Of a stretch of 64,000 nt of DNA, positions 8,186-15,876 are shown piece by piece. Source of the DNA: CAYQDR01 sp964416315 (GTDB taxonomy: Bacteria; Methylomirabilota; Methylomirabilia; Rokubacteriales; DASRDR01); NCBI GenBank assembly GCA_964416315.1, contig CAYQDR010000001.1, forward strand, positions 1 through 64,000, given 5' to 3'. Numbering within the stretch: the first letter of the stretch is position 1; every line of letters begins with the position of its first letter. The notes beneath the pieces were generated by a model that was given only the letters and a program-made list of their open reading frames with translations, ran no database searches and had not been told where the DNA came from. The position numbers and the translations under genes are program-made.

Positions 8186-9067
8186 TCAGACTCCCAGGGT
8201 CTCGGCGCCGCGCTGGCCCAAGAGGCCGGCAGGCCGGAACACCAGGACGAGGATGAAGAGGACGAAGTAGAGGACCTCCTTCCACGCCGGGCCGAGGAAG
8301 TAGGAGCCGCCCACCTCGACGGCCGCGACGATGAGGCTCCCGAGGAGCGCGCCCACCATGTCCCCGAGGCCCCCCAGGACCACAACGACGTAGGCGAGCA
8401 GGACGAACTGGAGGCCCGCCGTCGGGTACACGGGATAGAGCGGTGCGACCAGGACGCCCGCCGTGCCCACGGCGGCGATGCCGATCGCGAAGCTGAAGCC
8501 GTAGACGCGGTCCGTGTCGATCCCCATGAGGGTCGCGGCGTCGCGGTCCTGGGCCGTGGCGCGCATGACCATGCCGGTCCGCGTCCAGCGCATGAAGGCG
8601 AACAGCGCGAGCGTGAGGAGGAGGGCGAGTGCGAAGGCGACGAGCTGGGACAGATTGAAGGCGGCGCCCGCCACGCGGAGCACGGCATCGGAGTGCCAGG
8701 CGCGGACGAACCGGAAGTCCCCGGTCCAGGCGACGAGGGCGACGTTCTGGAGCGCGACCGACAGGCCCACGGTCGTGAAGATCTGGACGTTGTGCGACGC
8801 ATGGATGATCCCGCGCATGACCAGCGCGTAGACCGCCGCCCCGACCAGGAAGAAGAGTGGGATGGCGGCCACCAGCACGACGTAGGGATCGAGGCGCCAG
8901 ATCGTGAACGCCCAGAACGCGAGGTACATGCCGAGCATGAGGAACTCGCCATGGGCGAAGTTGACGACGCGCATGACGCCGAAGATGAGCGTGAGGCCGA
9001 CGGCGATGAGGGCGTAGACCCCGCCCAGGAGCAGCGCCGACACGGCGAGCTGCGGCAGGACGCTCAC
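8186..9067 (-). CDS. livH: Branched-chain amino acid ABC transporter permease LivH
   Basis: A 293-residue permease with about eight hydrophobic segments. It shows the LivH N-terminal pattern GGVYALIAVGLTLIFGVMRVVNFAHGEF and the C-terminal GGLGDMVGALLGSL. It is the first intact gene of the minus-strand liv operon livH-livM-livG-HD-livF-amidohydrolase. The gene that should precede it, the periplasmic binding protein, survives only as a 34-residue tail at 9185-9289. Confidence 0.93.
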   Translation of the reverse strand: MSVLPQLAVSALLLGGVYALIAVGLTLIFGVMRVVNFAHGEFLMLGMYLAFWAFTIWRLDPYVVLVAAIPLFFLVGAAVYALVMRGIIHASHNVQIFTTVGLSVALQNVALVAWTGDFRFVRAWHSDAVLRVAGAAFNLSQLVAFALALLLTLALFAFMRWTRTGMVMRATAQDRDAATLMGIDTDRVYGFSFAIGIAAVGTAGVLVAPLYPVYPTAGLQFVLLAYVVVVLGGLGDMVGALLGSLIVAAVEVGGSYFLGPAWKEVLYFVLFILVLVFRPAGLLGQRGAETLGV

Positions 9068-9083
9068 GAGCGCTCGACGTGGT

Positions 9084-9124
9084 CCCTCTCCCCCGCCGAG
9101 AGAGAGGGCGGGGTGAGGGGGTGA
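9084..9124. repeat. CT-rich REP-like element, copy a
   Basis: Reads CCCTCTCCCCC, spacer, GAGAGAGGG, then GGGGTGAGGGGG. It is part of a dispersed family in this window; each copy has a short hairpin flanked by a GTGAGGGG/CCCCTCAC arm. This copy lies immediately upstream of livH. Confidence 0.7.
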
Positions 9125-9142
9125 CTCATGCGCGCGCGGATC

Positions 9143-9180
9143 CTCCCCCCGACCCCTTCCCTGGAAAGGAGAGGGGGCGA
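9143..9180. repeat. Diverged CT-rich REP-like element, copy b
   Basis: CCTCCCCCCGACCCCTTCCC followed by GGAAAGGAGAGGGGG. Related to the family at 9084 but diverged, with its own hairpin. It lies directly downstream of the livK remnant stop (minus strand) and could act as a terminator. Confidence 0.5.
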
Positions 9181-9184
9181 GGAG

Positions 9185-9289
9185 CTACTTGCGTTGATCC
9201 CAGGGGCCGAGCGGGATCCACTTCGCGTGCAGCGTCGTGAACTCCTCCGGCCAGACCGTGACGAGCTTGCCGTTCTGCCACTGGAGCAT
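9185..9289 (-). pseudogene. C-terminal remnant of a Liv-type periplasmic binding protein
   Basis: The minus strand encodes MLQWQNGKLVTVWPEEF, then TTLHAKWIPLGPWDQRK and a stop. This reads like the extreme C-terminus of a LivK-type substrate-binding protein (WQxGKxVTVWP then P-L-G-P-W). It is exactly where livK should sit, upstream of livH. The rest of the gene is absent; at about 9290 the sequence changes to the tail of a TRAP permease on the other strand. Identification rests on motif memory, not a search. Confidence 0.7.
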
Positions 9290-9290
9290 G

Positions 9291-9409
9291 TCTCCTTCGC
9301 CGCGATCACGCGGGTGGTCCTGCCGTTCCTCGTCCCGATGGTCGCGACGCTGCTGCTCATCACCTTCTTCCCCCAGCTCGTCCTCTTCCTCCCGAACCTC
9401 TTCCGGTAA
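9291..9409 (+). pseudogene. C-terminal remnant of a TRAP transporter large permease (DctM-like)
   Basis: The plus strand reads SFAAITRVVLPFLVP then MVATLLLITFFPQLVLFLPN and ends LFR-stop. This is typical of the last membrane helix of DctM proteins. No start codon, upstream helices, DctP or DctQ are present. It abuts the livK tail nose to nose, so both genes lost their 5' parts at one breakpoint. Confidence 0.65.
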
Positions 9410-9426
9410 GGCGGTGTCGGAGTAGT

Positions 9427-9464
9427 CCCTCTCCCCTACCGGGAGAGAGGGCAGGGTGAGGGGG
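9427..9464. repeat. CT-rich REP-like element, copy c
   Basis: CCCTCTCCCCTACCGGGAGAG with a following GGGCAGGGTGAGGGGG arm. It lies between the DctM remnant and the stop of the thioesterase gene. With copies a and b it brackets the breakpoint. Confidence 0.7.
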
Positions 9465-9469
9465 AGGCC

Positions 9470-9865
9470 CTATCGGCCCTTGGCTTTCTCCGCGAGCCGC
9501 TCGAGGAAGCGGGCCTGGACGATCTGGAACCGCTCGTGCGTGCCCTCGGCGACCTTCTCGACGTCGTCGTGGGCCTCGACGTCGTAGACATACCGGCGGC
9601 CGTCCACCTGGCGGAGGACGGCGCGGGCGCGGACGCGCATCCCGACCGGCGTCGCGGCGAGGTGCTTGAAGTCCACGCGCGTCCCGACCGTCCCGGCCCC
9701 GGGCGGGAGGTGGGGCTGGACCGCGGCGATCGCGGCGTTCTCGATGAGGGCGACGAGGCGGGGCGTCGCCAGAACGTGGAAACCCTTGTTGCCCGCCGCG
9801 TCGGCGGTGTCCGCCGGTTGGACGACGATTTCGACCTCTCCCGTCAGCCCGGGTGCGATCTCCAT
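9470..9865 (-). CDS. Thioesterase-family (hotdog) protein, FlK-like
   Basis: A 131-residue protein with a single-hotdog thioesterase pattern: MEIAPGLTGEVEIVV, then FHVLATPRLVALIENAA, then GTRVDFKHLAATPVGMRV and ERFQIV near the end. This matches the thioesterase superfamily group that includes fluoroacetyl-CoA thioesterase. It would hydrolyse a small acyl-CoA in the cytoplasm. It has an SD-like AAAGGAGGCGCC just before ATG. The substrate is unknown; fluoroacetyl-CoA specificity should not be assumed. Confidence 0.8.
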   Translation of the reverse strand: MEIAPGLTGEVEIVVQPADTADAAGNKGFHVLATPRLVALIENAAIAAVQPHLPPGAGTVGTRVDFKHLAATPVGMRVRARAVLRQVDGRRYVYDVEAHDDVEKVAEGTHERFQIVQARFLERLAEKAKGR

Positions 9866-9932
9866 GGCGCCTCCTTTCGGTCCCGATGCCTACGCTACGG
9901 GGGTGCGGAGCCCGCCGTCAAGCGCGGTCGCC

Positions 9933-10667
9933 TCAGCGGGGCGGGAAGAGCACGAAGACGACGCCGAGCGCCGTGATCAGCACCTCCACGAGCCGGACGA
10001 ACGCGCGGTCGCTCATGCGGTCGAGGATCCGGCGCCCGAGGAACGCCCCGAGGAACATCACCCCGCCGATGGCCAGTCCCAGCACGCCCAGCTCCAGGCT
10101 CACGAGCGCGTAGCGGCCGTAGACCAGGGTCTTCGCGAGGTGGACGACGGCGACGCACGCCGCCTCGGTCCCCACGTAGGCGCCGCGCCGGAGCCCGTAG
10201 CCGAGGAAGAAAGGCGTGTTGACCGGGCCGGTCGCGGCGACGAGCGCCGAAAGGAAGCCGGTTGCCGCCCCGAGGAGCGGGAAGTGGGCGAGCCGCATCC
10301 TGCGCGGCCCGCGCTCGATCCAGCGGCGGAGCGGGACCGACGCGAGCATGAACAGTCCCAGGAGCCGCGAGAGCCACTCGACCCGCGTCCCGGCATACAC
10401 GACGGCCCCGAGCATGGCCAGGGGCACGGCGCCGGCCAGGTACGCGCGGATGACGCGCCAGTCCAGCTCGCGGCGGCTCCACCAGGCCCGCGAGACGTTC
10501 CCGAGGAGCAATGCGATCGAGAGGACCGGCACGCTGGCCCGGACCCCGACCGTCCACGCGACGAGGGGGAGCATGGTGAGTCCCGTGCCGAAGCCGACGA
10601 CACCGCCGATCACGGCGGTCGGGAGCGCCGCGACCAGGAGGACGAGCGTCGCCGCGAGCGAGGGCAT
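9933..10667 (-). CDS. TauE/SafE (TSUP) family membrane exporter
   Basis: A 244-residue integral membrane protein with about eight hydrophobic segments in two related halves. Signature-like glycine motifs are GGVVGFGTGLTMLPL near the N-terminus and GAATGFLSALVAATGPVNTPFF in the second half. The family exports sulfite, sulfoacetate or other organic anions. The start is 14 bases after the stop of the hydroxyacid dehydrogenase gene on the same strand, so they likely form one operon with the DUF1772 gene. Substrate not deducible. Confidence 0.85.
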   Translation of the reverse strand: MPSLAATLVLLVAALPTAVIGGVVGFGTGLTMLPLVAWTVGVRASVPVLSIALLLGNVSRAWWSRRELDWRVIRAYLAGAVPLAMLGAVVYAGTRVEWLSRLLGLFMLASVPLRRWIERGPRRMRLAHFPLLGAATGFLSALVAATGPVNTPFFLGYGLRRGAYVGTEAACVAVVHLAKTLVYGRYALVSLELGVLGLAIGGVMFLGAFLGRRILDRMSDRAFVRLVEVLITALGVVFVLFPPR

Positions 10668-10681
10668 GGACCCGGGGCGCG

Positions 10682-11650
10682 TCAGGTCCCGGGCACGCGC
10701 TCCAGGGGCGGCTCGCCGCGCGTGACGCGCCGCATGTTGGCGAAGGCGAAGCGCATCTTGGCTCGGAAGGCGTCCAGCGTGCCCGCCGCGACGTGGGGCG
10801 TCAGCAGGACGTTGTCGAGCGTCGTGAGCGGATGCCCCGGTGGCAGCGGCTCCGGGCTGAACACGTCGAGCCCGGCCCCCGCGATCCGCCGCGCGCGCAG
10901 CGCCTCGACGAGGGCCTCCTGGTCCACGACGCCGCCCCGCGAGACGTTGACGAGGTAGGCCGATGGCTTCATCAAGGCGAGCGTCGCGGGGTTGATCAGG
11001 TGACGGGTCTCGTCGGTGAGCGGAACGTGCAGGCACACGATGTCGGCCTCCCGGAGCAGCCGGTCGCGCTCCACGAGCTCGACGCCGAACTCGGCGTGCT
11101 CCTCCCGCGTCAGCGTGATGTACGGGTCGTGGGCGAGGAGCCGAACGCCGAAGCCGCGGAGGCGCCGGGCCGTCGCCCGGCCGGTGCGCCCGAAGCCGAT
11201 CAGGCCGACCGTCGTTCCCTCGAGGTCGCGGGTCGAGGGGCGCAGCTCCCACTGGAGCCACCGCCCCTGCACGAGCGCGACGTGGGCCGTGACGACGCGC
11301 TTGAGGAGGCCGAGGATCAGGAGCAGGGTGTGCTCGCCGACGCCGGTCGTCGTTCCGGCGGGGCAGAGGCAGAGGGGGATGCCCCGCACCGCGAGCGCGG
11401 CCGTGTCGATCCGCTCGTAGCCGACGCCCTGGTGCTGGACCAGCCGGAGGCGCGGCGCGGCCGCGATCTCCCGCTCGGTGAGTGCCCAGTCGGCGATGAG
11501 GATGAACTCCGCCTCGCCGAGCTTGGCCCGCGCCTCCGCCGGGTCGTCCGACTCGAGGAGGAGCAGTCGGAACTCGGACGGCGCCTCCTCCCGGACGACG
11601 GCGTAGACCTCCGGCGTGGCCCGGTTCCAGTAGAGGGCCGGGTGCGGCAT
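10682..11650 (-). CDS. NAD-dependent D-2-hydroxyacid dehydrogenase
   Basis: A 322-residue cytoplasmic oxidoreductase that interconverts a 2-hydroxyacid and a 2-ketoacid. The Rossmann motif is GLIGFGRTGRAT, followed by an aspartate in AHDPY for NAD preference. Catalytic Arg lies in NVSRGG, Glu in FSPEPLP and His in TPHVAAG. The start ATG overlaps the stop of the DUF1772 gene by one base (TGATG), so translation is coupled. It is one of three intact paralogous dehydrogenases in the window (also 24855-25844 and 33290-34291). Confidence 0.9.
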   Translation of the reverse strand: MPHPALYWNRATPEVYAVVREEAPSEFRLLLLESDDPAEARAKLGEAEFILIADWALTEREIAAAPRLRLVQHQGVGYERIDTAALAVRGIPLCLCPAGTTTGVGEHTLLLILGLLKRVVTAHVALVQGRWLQWELRPSTRDLEGTTVGLIGFGRTGRATARRLRGFGVRLLAHDPYITLTREEHAEFGVELVERDRLLREADIVCLHVPLTDETRHLINPATLALMKPSAYLVNVSRGGVVDQEALVEALRARRIAGAGLDVFSPEPLPPGHPLTTLDNVLLTPHVAAGTLDAFRAKMRFAFANMRRVTRGEPPLERVPGT

Positions 11651-12090
11651 CAGGGCCCGACGAGGAGCCGCAGCATCAGGGCGAGCGCCGCGAGGCCGAG
11701 TCCGGTCCGGACGAGGTGGAGGTGGCCCCACCGCTGGAGGAGGCGCCGGGTCTCCGGCGCGTCGGGCGCGAGGGCCGGGTCGAGGAGCCGGCGGTTCGTG
11801 GGCAGGATCGCCACCAGCGTGAAGGGGACGACAAGGCCGAGCAGGACGCCCGCCAGGAGCCACGCGCCCGGGGCTCCCCGCGCCCACGCCCCCGCCGCGG
11901 CGGCGAAGCCGACGACGGCGAGCGGCGCCTGGAGCCGGGCGCCGCGCGGGTAGCTCGTCCGGAACTGGGCGAGAGCCATCGGGGGACCGCAGGCCAGGCG
12001 GGCGGGGTGCTCGACGAGGCTCGCGTAGAGCGCGGCGCCGGCGAAGAGCGCGCACGCCGCCGTGGCGATCCACGCGAGCGCGGCGGTCAT
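11650..12090 (-). CDS. DUF1772-family membrane protein
   Basis: A 146-residue protein with four hydrophobic segments. It shows the DUF1772 pattern: an N-terminal helix with ALYASLVEHPA, a middle FTLVAILPTNRRL, and a C-terminal RRLLQRWGHLHLVRT before the last helix. Some relatives are anthrone-oxygenase-like, but function is generally unknown. It overlaps by one base the downstream dehydrogenase. Its ATG lies within the stop region of a possible 35-codon upstream reading frame. Confidence 0.75.
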   Translation of the reverse strand: MTAALAWIATAACALFAGAALYASLVEHPARLACGPPMALAQFRTSYPRGARLQAPLAVVGFAAAAGAWARGAPGAWLLAGVLLGLVVPFTLVAILPTNRRLLDPALAPDAPETRRLLQRWGHLHLVRTGLGLAALALMLRLLVGP

Positions 12091-12194
12091 CGGGTGGCGG
12101 GGAGCAGGAGCAGGCTCTCGAGGCTCGGTGCCGCGGGGGCGAGACCCACCGCGAGGAGGAGGACGGCGAGCGAACGCGCGATGGCCCGGCGCAC
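12087..12194 (-). CDS. Possible 35-residue hydrophobic leader or small protein
   Basis: The GTG at 12194 opens VRRAIARSLAVLLLAVG, then LAPAAPSLESLLLLPATR, ending in TGA that overlaps the next ATG (ATGA). A basic N-terminus followed by a hydrophobic stretch resembles a signal peptide or tiny membrane protein. No strong SD is seen. It may be a real coupled micro-ORF or chance in GC-rich DNA. Confidence 0.3.
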   Translation of the reverse strand: MRRAIARSLAVLLLAVGLAPAAPSLESLLLLPATR

Positions 12195-12250
12195 GGGCCG
12201 ATACTAGCGGAGCCTCACGGCGCGCGCAACCCGGGCACCGGGAACTTTGC

Positions 12251-12256
12251 TATCCT
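12251..12256 (+). promoter_or_regulatory. Candidate -10 box, leaderless arrangement
   Basis: TATCCT ends nine bases before the ATG at 12266. No SD-like sequence fits between, so transcription would start at or very near the start codon. A -35 element is not evident. Confidence 0.4.
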
Positions 12257-12265
12257 AAAGCCCGC

Positions 12266-13234
12266 ATGGCCACCCGCATCGGCGCCTACCTGCTCCCGCG
12301 CGAGGGCCTCGCGAGTGCCGTGGCGCTCGCGCGGGCGGCGGACGACCTCGGGTACGACAGCGTCTGGGTCACGCACGGGCTGGGGCGGGACTCGTTCGTC
12401 GTCCTCGCGGCGTACGCCCAGGCGACGCGCCGGGTGGCCATCGGGACGGGCGTGGTGCCCATCTACCCGCGGCACCCGGTGGCGATGGCCCAGGAGGCGG
12501 CGACGCTCGCCGAGGCGTCGGGAGGCCGGTTCCGGCTCGGGGTCGGCGTGAGCCACCGGCCCTCGATGACGGAGGCCCTGGGGCTCGACATGGGGCGGCC
12601 GCTCGAGGTCGTGCGGGAGTACGTCGCCGTCCTCCGCGGCGCCCTGACCGGGCGGGTCCGCTTCGAGGGCCGCTACTACCGCGTCGCGTGGGAGGCGGCC
12701 TTTCGCCCGCCGGCGCCGCCGCCGATCCTCCTGGCCGGGCTCTCCGCGCCGATGCTCGAGCTCGCGGGGGAGGTGGCCGACGGCGTCGTCCTCTGGCTCT
12801 GCGCGCCCGAATACATCCGGCGCGTCGCGGGGCCCGCGCTCACGCGGGGTCGCGCGAAGGCGGGCAAGCCGCTCGACGGCTTCGAGGTCGTGGCGGCGGT
12901 GCCGGCTGCCGTAACGGCGGACACGGCCGGGACGACGGCGACCTTCCGGGAGGAGCTCGTGCGCTACCTCGGGCTCCCGTTCTACCGGACGATGCTGCGC
13001 GCGAGCGGGTTCGAGGACGCGCTGGCCGCCTTCGACCGGGACCGCGCGCGCCGGACTCCGGCCGATGCCGTCCCGGCCACGCTCGCGGACGCGCTCGGGC
13101 GGATCGGCGACCGGACCGCCGTGCGCGCCTACGTCGAGGCCTACCGCGCCGCGGGCGTGACCCTGCCCGTCGTGCGTCCGATCGGGCCTCCGGAGGCGCC
13201 CTACGCGCGCGCGACGCTCGAAGCGGTGAGTTGA
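12266..13234 (+). CDS. LLM-class flavin-dependent oxidoreductase
   Basis: A 322-residue luciferase-like monooxygenase with a TIM-barrel fold, probably using FMN or F420. Family features are the N-terminal beta strand RIGAYLL, WVTHGLGRDSFV, TGVVPIYPRHPVAMAQEAATLAEASGGRF, GVGVSHRP, and the C-terminal third with a regulatory insertion. It would oxidise or reduce a small organic substrate or coenzyme. It is followed directly by an EthD-like gene whose possible start overlaps its stop, so they are probably co-transcribed. The substrate is unknown. Confidence 0.88.
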   Translation: MATRIGAYLLPREGLASAVALARAADDLGYDSVWVTHGLGRDSFVVLAAYAQATRRVAIGTGVVPIYPRHPVAMAQEAATLAEASGGRFRLGVGVSHRPSMTEALGLDMGRPLEVVREYVAVLRGALTGRVRFEGRYYRVAWEAAFRPPAPPPILLAGLSAPMLELAGEVADGVVLWLCAPEYIRRVAGPALTRGRAKAGKPLDGFEVVAAVPAAVTADTAGTTATFREELVRYLGLPFYRTMLRASGFEDALAAFDRDRARRTPADAVPATLADALGRIGDRTAVRAYVEAYRAAGVTLPVVRPIGPPEAPYARATLEAVS

Positions 13235-13245
13235 GCGGCGGGCCC

Positions 13246-13950
13246 GTGGCGCTGCGCGGTCAGGGCGTGCTGGCGATCTGGAACGGGATCGCTCCCGAGT
13301 CGGAGGACGACTTCTACCGCTGGCACAACACCGAGCACATGCCGGAGCGGGTGGGCGTGCCCGGCTTCCTCCGGGGCCGCCGTTATCTGAGCGCGGCGCG
13401 CCCACGAGACTTCTTCACGCTCTACGAGACGGAGAGCGTCGAGACGATCCGCAGCGAGCCCTACCTCGCCCGACTGAACGACCCGACCCCCTGGACCCGC
13501 CGCGTGGTCGCCCACTTTCGCGACACGATGCGGGTCGGCTGCCGGGTCGTCGCGAGCTGCGGCCGCGGGCAGGGGGGTGCGGTGCTGACGGCGCGGCTGT
13601 TCCCCCGTGGGGTCGGCGCGAAGTGGCTCCGCGCCGGTTTGACCGCGCCCGACCTCGTGCTCGCCCGGCAGCTCGCCGGGGTTCTGGGGATCCACGTCCT
13701 CGAGCCGGTGCCGGAGACGACGGAGATCCAGACCACCGAGAAGCAGCTGCGGGGGCCGCAAGCCGGCGAGGGGACCGGCCCGCAGCCCTGGGTCCTCCTG
13801 GTCGAGTGCATGGACGCGGAGCTGGCGGAGGCGCTCGTCCGCGGGCCGCTCCGCCGAAGGGTCGACCAGTCCGAGACGGTGACCGGGGTGTATCGCTGCC
13901 AGCTCACGATGGATCCCGCGCAGCCTGGAGCTCCGGGACTCGGGAGCTGA
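13246..13950 (+). CDS. EthD/DUF4286-like dimeric alpha-beta barrel protein
   Basis: About 234 residues with two ferredoxin-like repeats. The N-terminal motif LAIWNGIAPESEDDFYRWHNTEHMPERVG is characteristic of DUF4286/EthD-like proteins, which bind or transform small organics. The start is uncertain: GTG at 13246 (VALRGQG) or TTG at 13231, which would overlap the upstream stop (TTGA). Its position suggests it works with the flavin oxidoreductase. No catalytic role can be assigned. Confidence 0.75.
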   Translation: MALRGQGVLAIWNGIAPESEDDFYRWHNTEHMPERVGVPGFLRGRRYLSAARPRDFFTLYETESVETIRSEPYLARLNDPTPWTRRVVAHFRDTMRVGCRVVASCGRGQGGAVLTARLFPRGVGAKWLRAGLTAPDLVLARQLAGVLGIHVLEPVPETTEIQTTEKQLRGPQAGEGTGPQPWVLLVECMDAELAEALVRGPLRRRVDQSETVTGVYRCQLTMDPAQPGAPGLGS

Positions 13951-14026
13951 CTGCGGCGCCAAACCGCCGACTCGCGGTCCGACACGATTGCGCCGACACG
14001 CCCTGAGCACAGGCTATGAACTCGCC

Positions 14027-14590
14027 TTAGACCGTCTCCTCCGGCAGGTCGGCGCGGGCCTCCTCGCGGGCGAGCCGCCCGAAGGCCTCGGGCGTCATCC
14101 GGAACACCGTCCACTCGTCCATCGCGACCGCGCCGAGCTTGAAGTAGAAGTCGCGGGCCGGCGTGTTCCAGTCGAGGACCGCCCACTCCATCCGCGCGCA
14201 CTCGCGCTCGACCGCGATCCTGGCGAGGTGGACGAGGAGGCGGCGGCCGATCCCGCGGCCGCGCTCCTCGGGGAGGACGAACAGGTCCTCGAGGTAGAGG
14301 GTCGGGCGGGTCTTGAAGGTCGAGAACGTGAAGAAGTAGAGCGCGTACCCCACGGCACGGCCGTTCTGCTCCGCCAGCACGGCCTCGAAGACGGAGCGTG
14401 GCCCGAAGCCGTGGGTCCGGAGCAGCGCCTCGGTCGCCTCGACCTCGTGGCTCAGCCGCTCGTACTCGGCGATCCGGCGGATGAGGTCGAGGAGGGTGGG
14501 GACGTCCGCCGCCGTCGCGTTCCGGAGGACGACCTCCCCCTCACCCTGACTCGCTCCCCCTCGGGGGGAAAGGGGGTCTATTTGCCCCAC
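14027..14590 (-). CDS. GNAT-family N-acetyltransferase
   Basis: Similar to diamine/spermidine N-acetyltransferases (SAT type): LRNATAADVPTLLDLIRR, YFFTFSTFKTRPTLYLEDLFV, the acetyl-CoA loop RGRGIGRRLL, and WNTPARDFYFKLGA. It transfers an acetyl group from acetyl-CoA to an amine. No ATG, GTG or TTG lies close to the conserved domain. The nearest in-frame start is a GTG at 14590, inside the last codons of the upstream alcohol dehydrogenase gene. That would add about 20 residues encoded by a CT-rich repeat. The repeat seems to have displaced the native start, so expression is uncertain. Confidence 0.75.
   Translation of the reverse strand: MGQIDPLSPRGGASQGEGEVVLRNATAADVPTLLDLIRRIAEYERLSHEVEATEALLRTHGFGPRSVFEAVLAEQNGRAVGYALYFFTFSTFKTRPTLYLEDLFVLPEERGRGIGRRLLVHLARIAVERECARMEWAVLDWNTPARDFYFKLGAVAMDEWTVFRMTPEAFGRLAREEARADLPEETV
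14536..14576. repeat. CT-rich REP-like element, copy d
   Basis: CCCCCTCACCCTGACTCGCTC followed by CCCCTCGGGGGGAAAGGGGG. It is inserted between the alcohol dehydrogenase stop and the acetyltransferase domain, and it reads through as the acetyltransferase N-terminus. Orientation matches the copy at 46657. Confidence 0.7.
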
Positions 14591-15708
14591 GGCGCGATGG
14601 CCGCGCGGCTGATCTTGTGCGGGGAGTGCTGCCGCCCGAGCCACTCCGCCTCCCGGAACGCCTCCGTGATCCGCTCGAGCGGGTAGACGTGGGAGATGAC
14701 CTCGGTGAACGGGTACTTCGTCAGGTTCTGCTCGAGGAAGGTCAGCGCCCGCTGGATCGCCCACGGCTCGTACTGGATGATGCCGACGATCGTCTTCGAG
14801 CCCCAGACGAGCTGGGCCGGGTGGAGCTCCACCGAGAGGCCGGGGCTGATCGTCCCGATCTCGAGGTAGGTGCCGCCGCTCTTGAGCATCTGGAGCCCCT
14901 CGGGGATCACCTTCGGGAAGCCGACGAAGTCGCAGACGACGTCCGCCCCCCAGCCGCGCGTCAGCTCCTTGACCGCCGCGACCCGGTCCTCGGGCTTCGG
15001 CAGCTCCTGGATGTTGAGCGTGTGGTGCGCGCCGAACCGCCGCGCCAGCTCGAGGCGCTCGGGGATCTGATCGATCACGATGACCCGCGCGGCCCCCATC
15101 TCCCGGGCGACGGCGCTCGCGTTGAGCCCGAGCCCGCCGGCGCCCTGCATGACGACCGTGTCGCCGACGCGGACCCGGACCTTCTCGAGCCCGTAGAGGA
15201 CCTGGGCGAGGGCGCAGTTCACCGGCGTGGCGACGTCGTCGGAGATCGCGGGCGGGACCTTGTAGACGAAGTGGCCGGGGCGCAGGTAGTAGTAGTCCGA
15301 GTAGGAGCCGACGAAGTGCGGCGGGTCGTCGGCGTAGCGGGTGCCGCGCCGCTTGAACGGGCACGCCGCGCGGACGCCGTCGAGGCACGCCGGGCAGCGG
15401 CCGCAGGGGTAGAAGTAGCAGTACGTCACGCGGTCGCCCTCGGCGAGCGGCTGGCCGGTCGAGTCTGTCTTGACGTTCTTCCCGAGCCGCTCGACGATGC
15501 CGCACATCTCGTGGCCGAAGGTCTGGCCGCGGCTCGGCTCGCCGATCAGCGCCTCCAGCTCGCCGCGCCAGATGTGCAGGTCCGAGCCGCAGATCCCGCC
15601 CCGCGTGATCTTGACGAGGGCGGCGTGCGGCTCCACCTCCGGCACGGGGTACTCGCGGATCTCGAAGTCGGCGCTGTACTTCGTGATGAGGGCGATGCGG
15701 CCTTTCAT
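14578..15708 (-). CDS. Zinc-dependent alcohol dehydrogenase (MDR family)
   Basis: A 376-residue medium-chain dehydrogenase oxidising an alcohol or polyol with NAD(P). Catalytic zinc ligands are Cys40 (GGICGSDLH) and the His66-Glu67 pair (FGHEMCG). Structural zinc Cys are 102, 105, 108 and 116 (CGRCPACLDGVRAAC). The Rossmann motif is GAGGLGLNA, with an acidic residue in VIVIDQ favouring NAD. It precedes the acetyltransferase on the same strand. The family is close to threonine/sorbitol/aryl-alcohol dehydrogenases; substrate not assigned. Confidence 0.92.
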   Translation of the reverse strand: MKGRIALITKYSADFEIREYPVPEVEPHAALVKITRGGICGSDLHIWRGELEALIGEPSRGQTFGHEMCGIVERLGKNVKTDSTGQPLAEGDRVTYCYFYPCGRCPACLDGVRAACPFKRRGTRYADDPPHFVGSYSDYYYLRPGHFVYKVPPAISDDVATPVNCALAQVLYGLEKVRVRVGDTVVMQGAGGLGLNASAVAREMGAARVIVIDQIPERLELARRFGAHHTLNIQELPKPEDRVAAVKELTRGWGADVVCDFVGFPKVIPEGLQMLKSGGTYLEIGTISPGLSVELHPAQLVWGSKTIVGIIQYEPWAIQRALTFLEQNLTKYPFTEVISHVYPLERITEAFREAEWLGRQHSPHKISRAAIAPWGK

Positions 15709-15732
15709 CTCGTTCTCTCCTGTGGCCGCCGC

Positions 15733-15876
15733 CTAGTCGACGGCAGCCTTCATCTTGGCGCGACGCTCGGTCTTCGCCTTGCGCGACAGGGTCTGCCACT
15801 CGCGCTTGAGCGTGCGGGCCTTCTGGGTGGTTCGCGAGGCGAAGCGCGAGATCAGCTTGGCGGTTCGTGCGTTCAC
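15733..15876 (-). CDS. Small basic 47-residue protein, coupled to the aminotransferase
   Basis: Starts at a GTG whose bases overlap the TGA of the aminotransferase gene (GTGA). AGGAGG lies a few bases upstream of the start, inside the aminotransferase 3' end. The product is VNARTAKLISRFASRTTQ then KARTLKREWQTLSRK and AKTERRAKMKAAVD: about a third Lys/Arg, no Cys, probably helical. A correct SD, coupled start and sensible length argue it is real. It could bind nucleic acid or act as an accessory to the enzyme. I do not recognise a family. Confidence 0.65.
   Translation of the reverse strand: MNARTAKLISRFASRTTQKARTLKREWQTLSRKAKTERRAKMKAAVD

Noticed and set aside
7571..9124. 517-residue highly charged plus-strand open frame
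   Set aside because: Antisense to livM and livH, very rich in Glu/Asp/Arg, no conserved motifs.
9064..9363. 99-residue minus-strand open frame around the livK remnant
   Set aside because: It is in a different frame from the recognisable livK tail and is Ser/Arg-rich shadow sequence.
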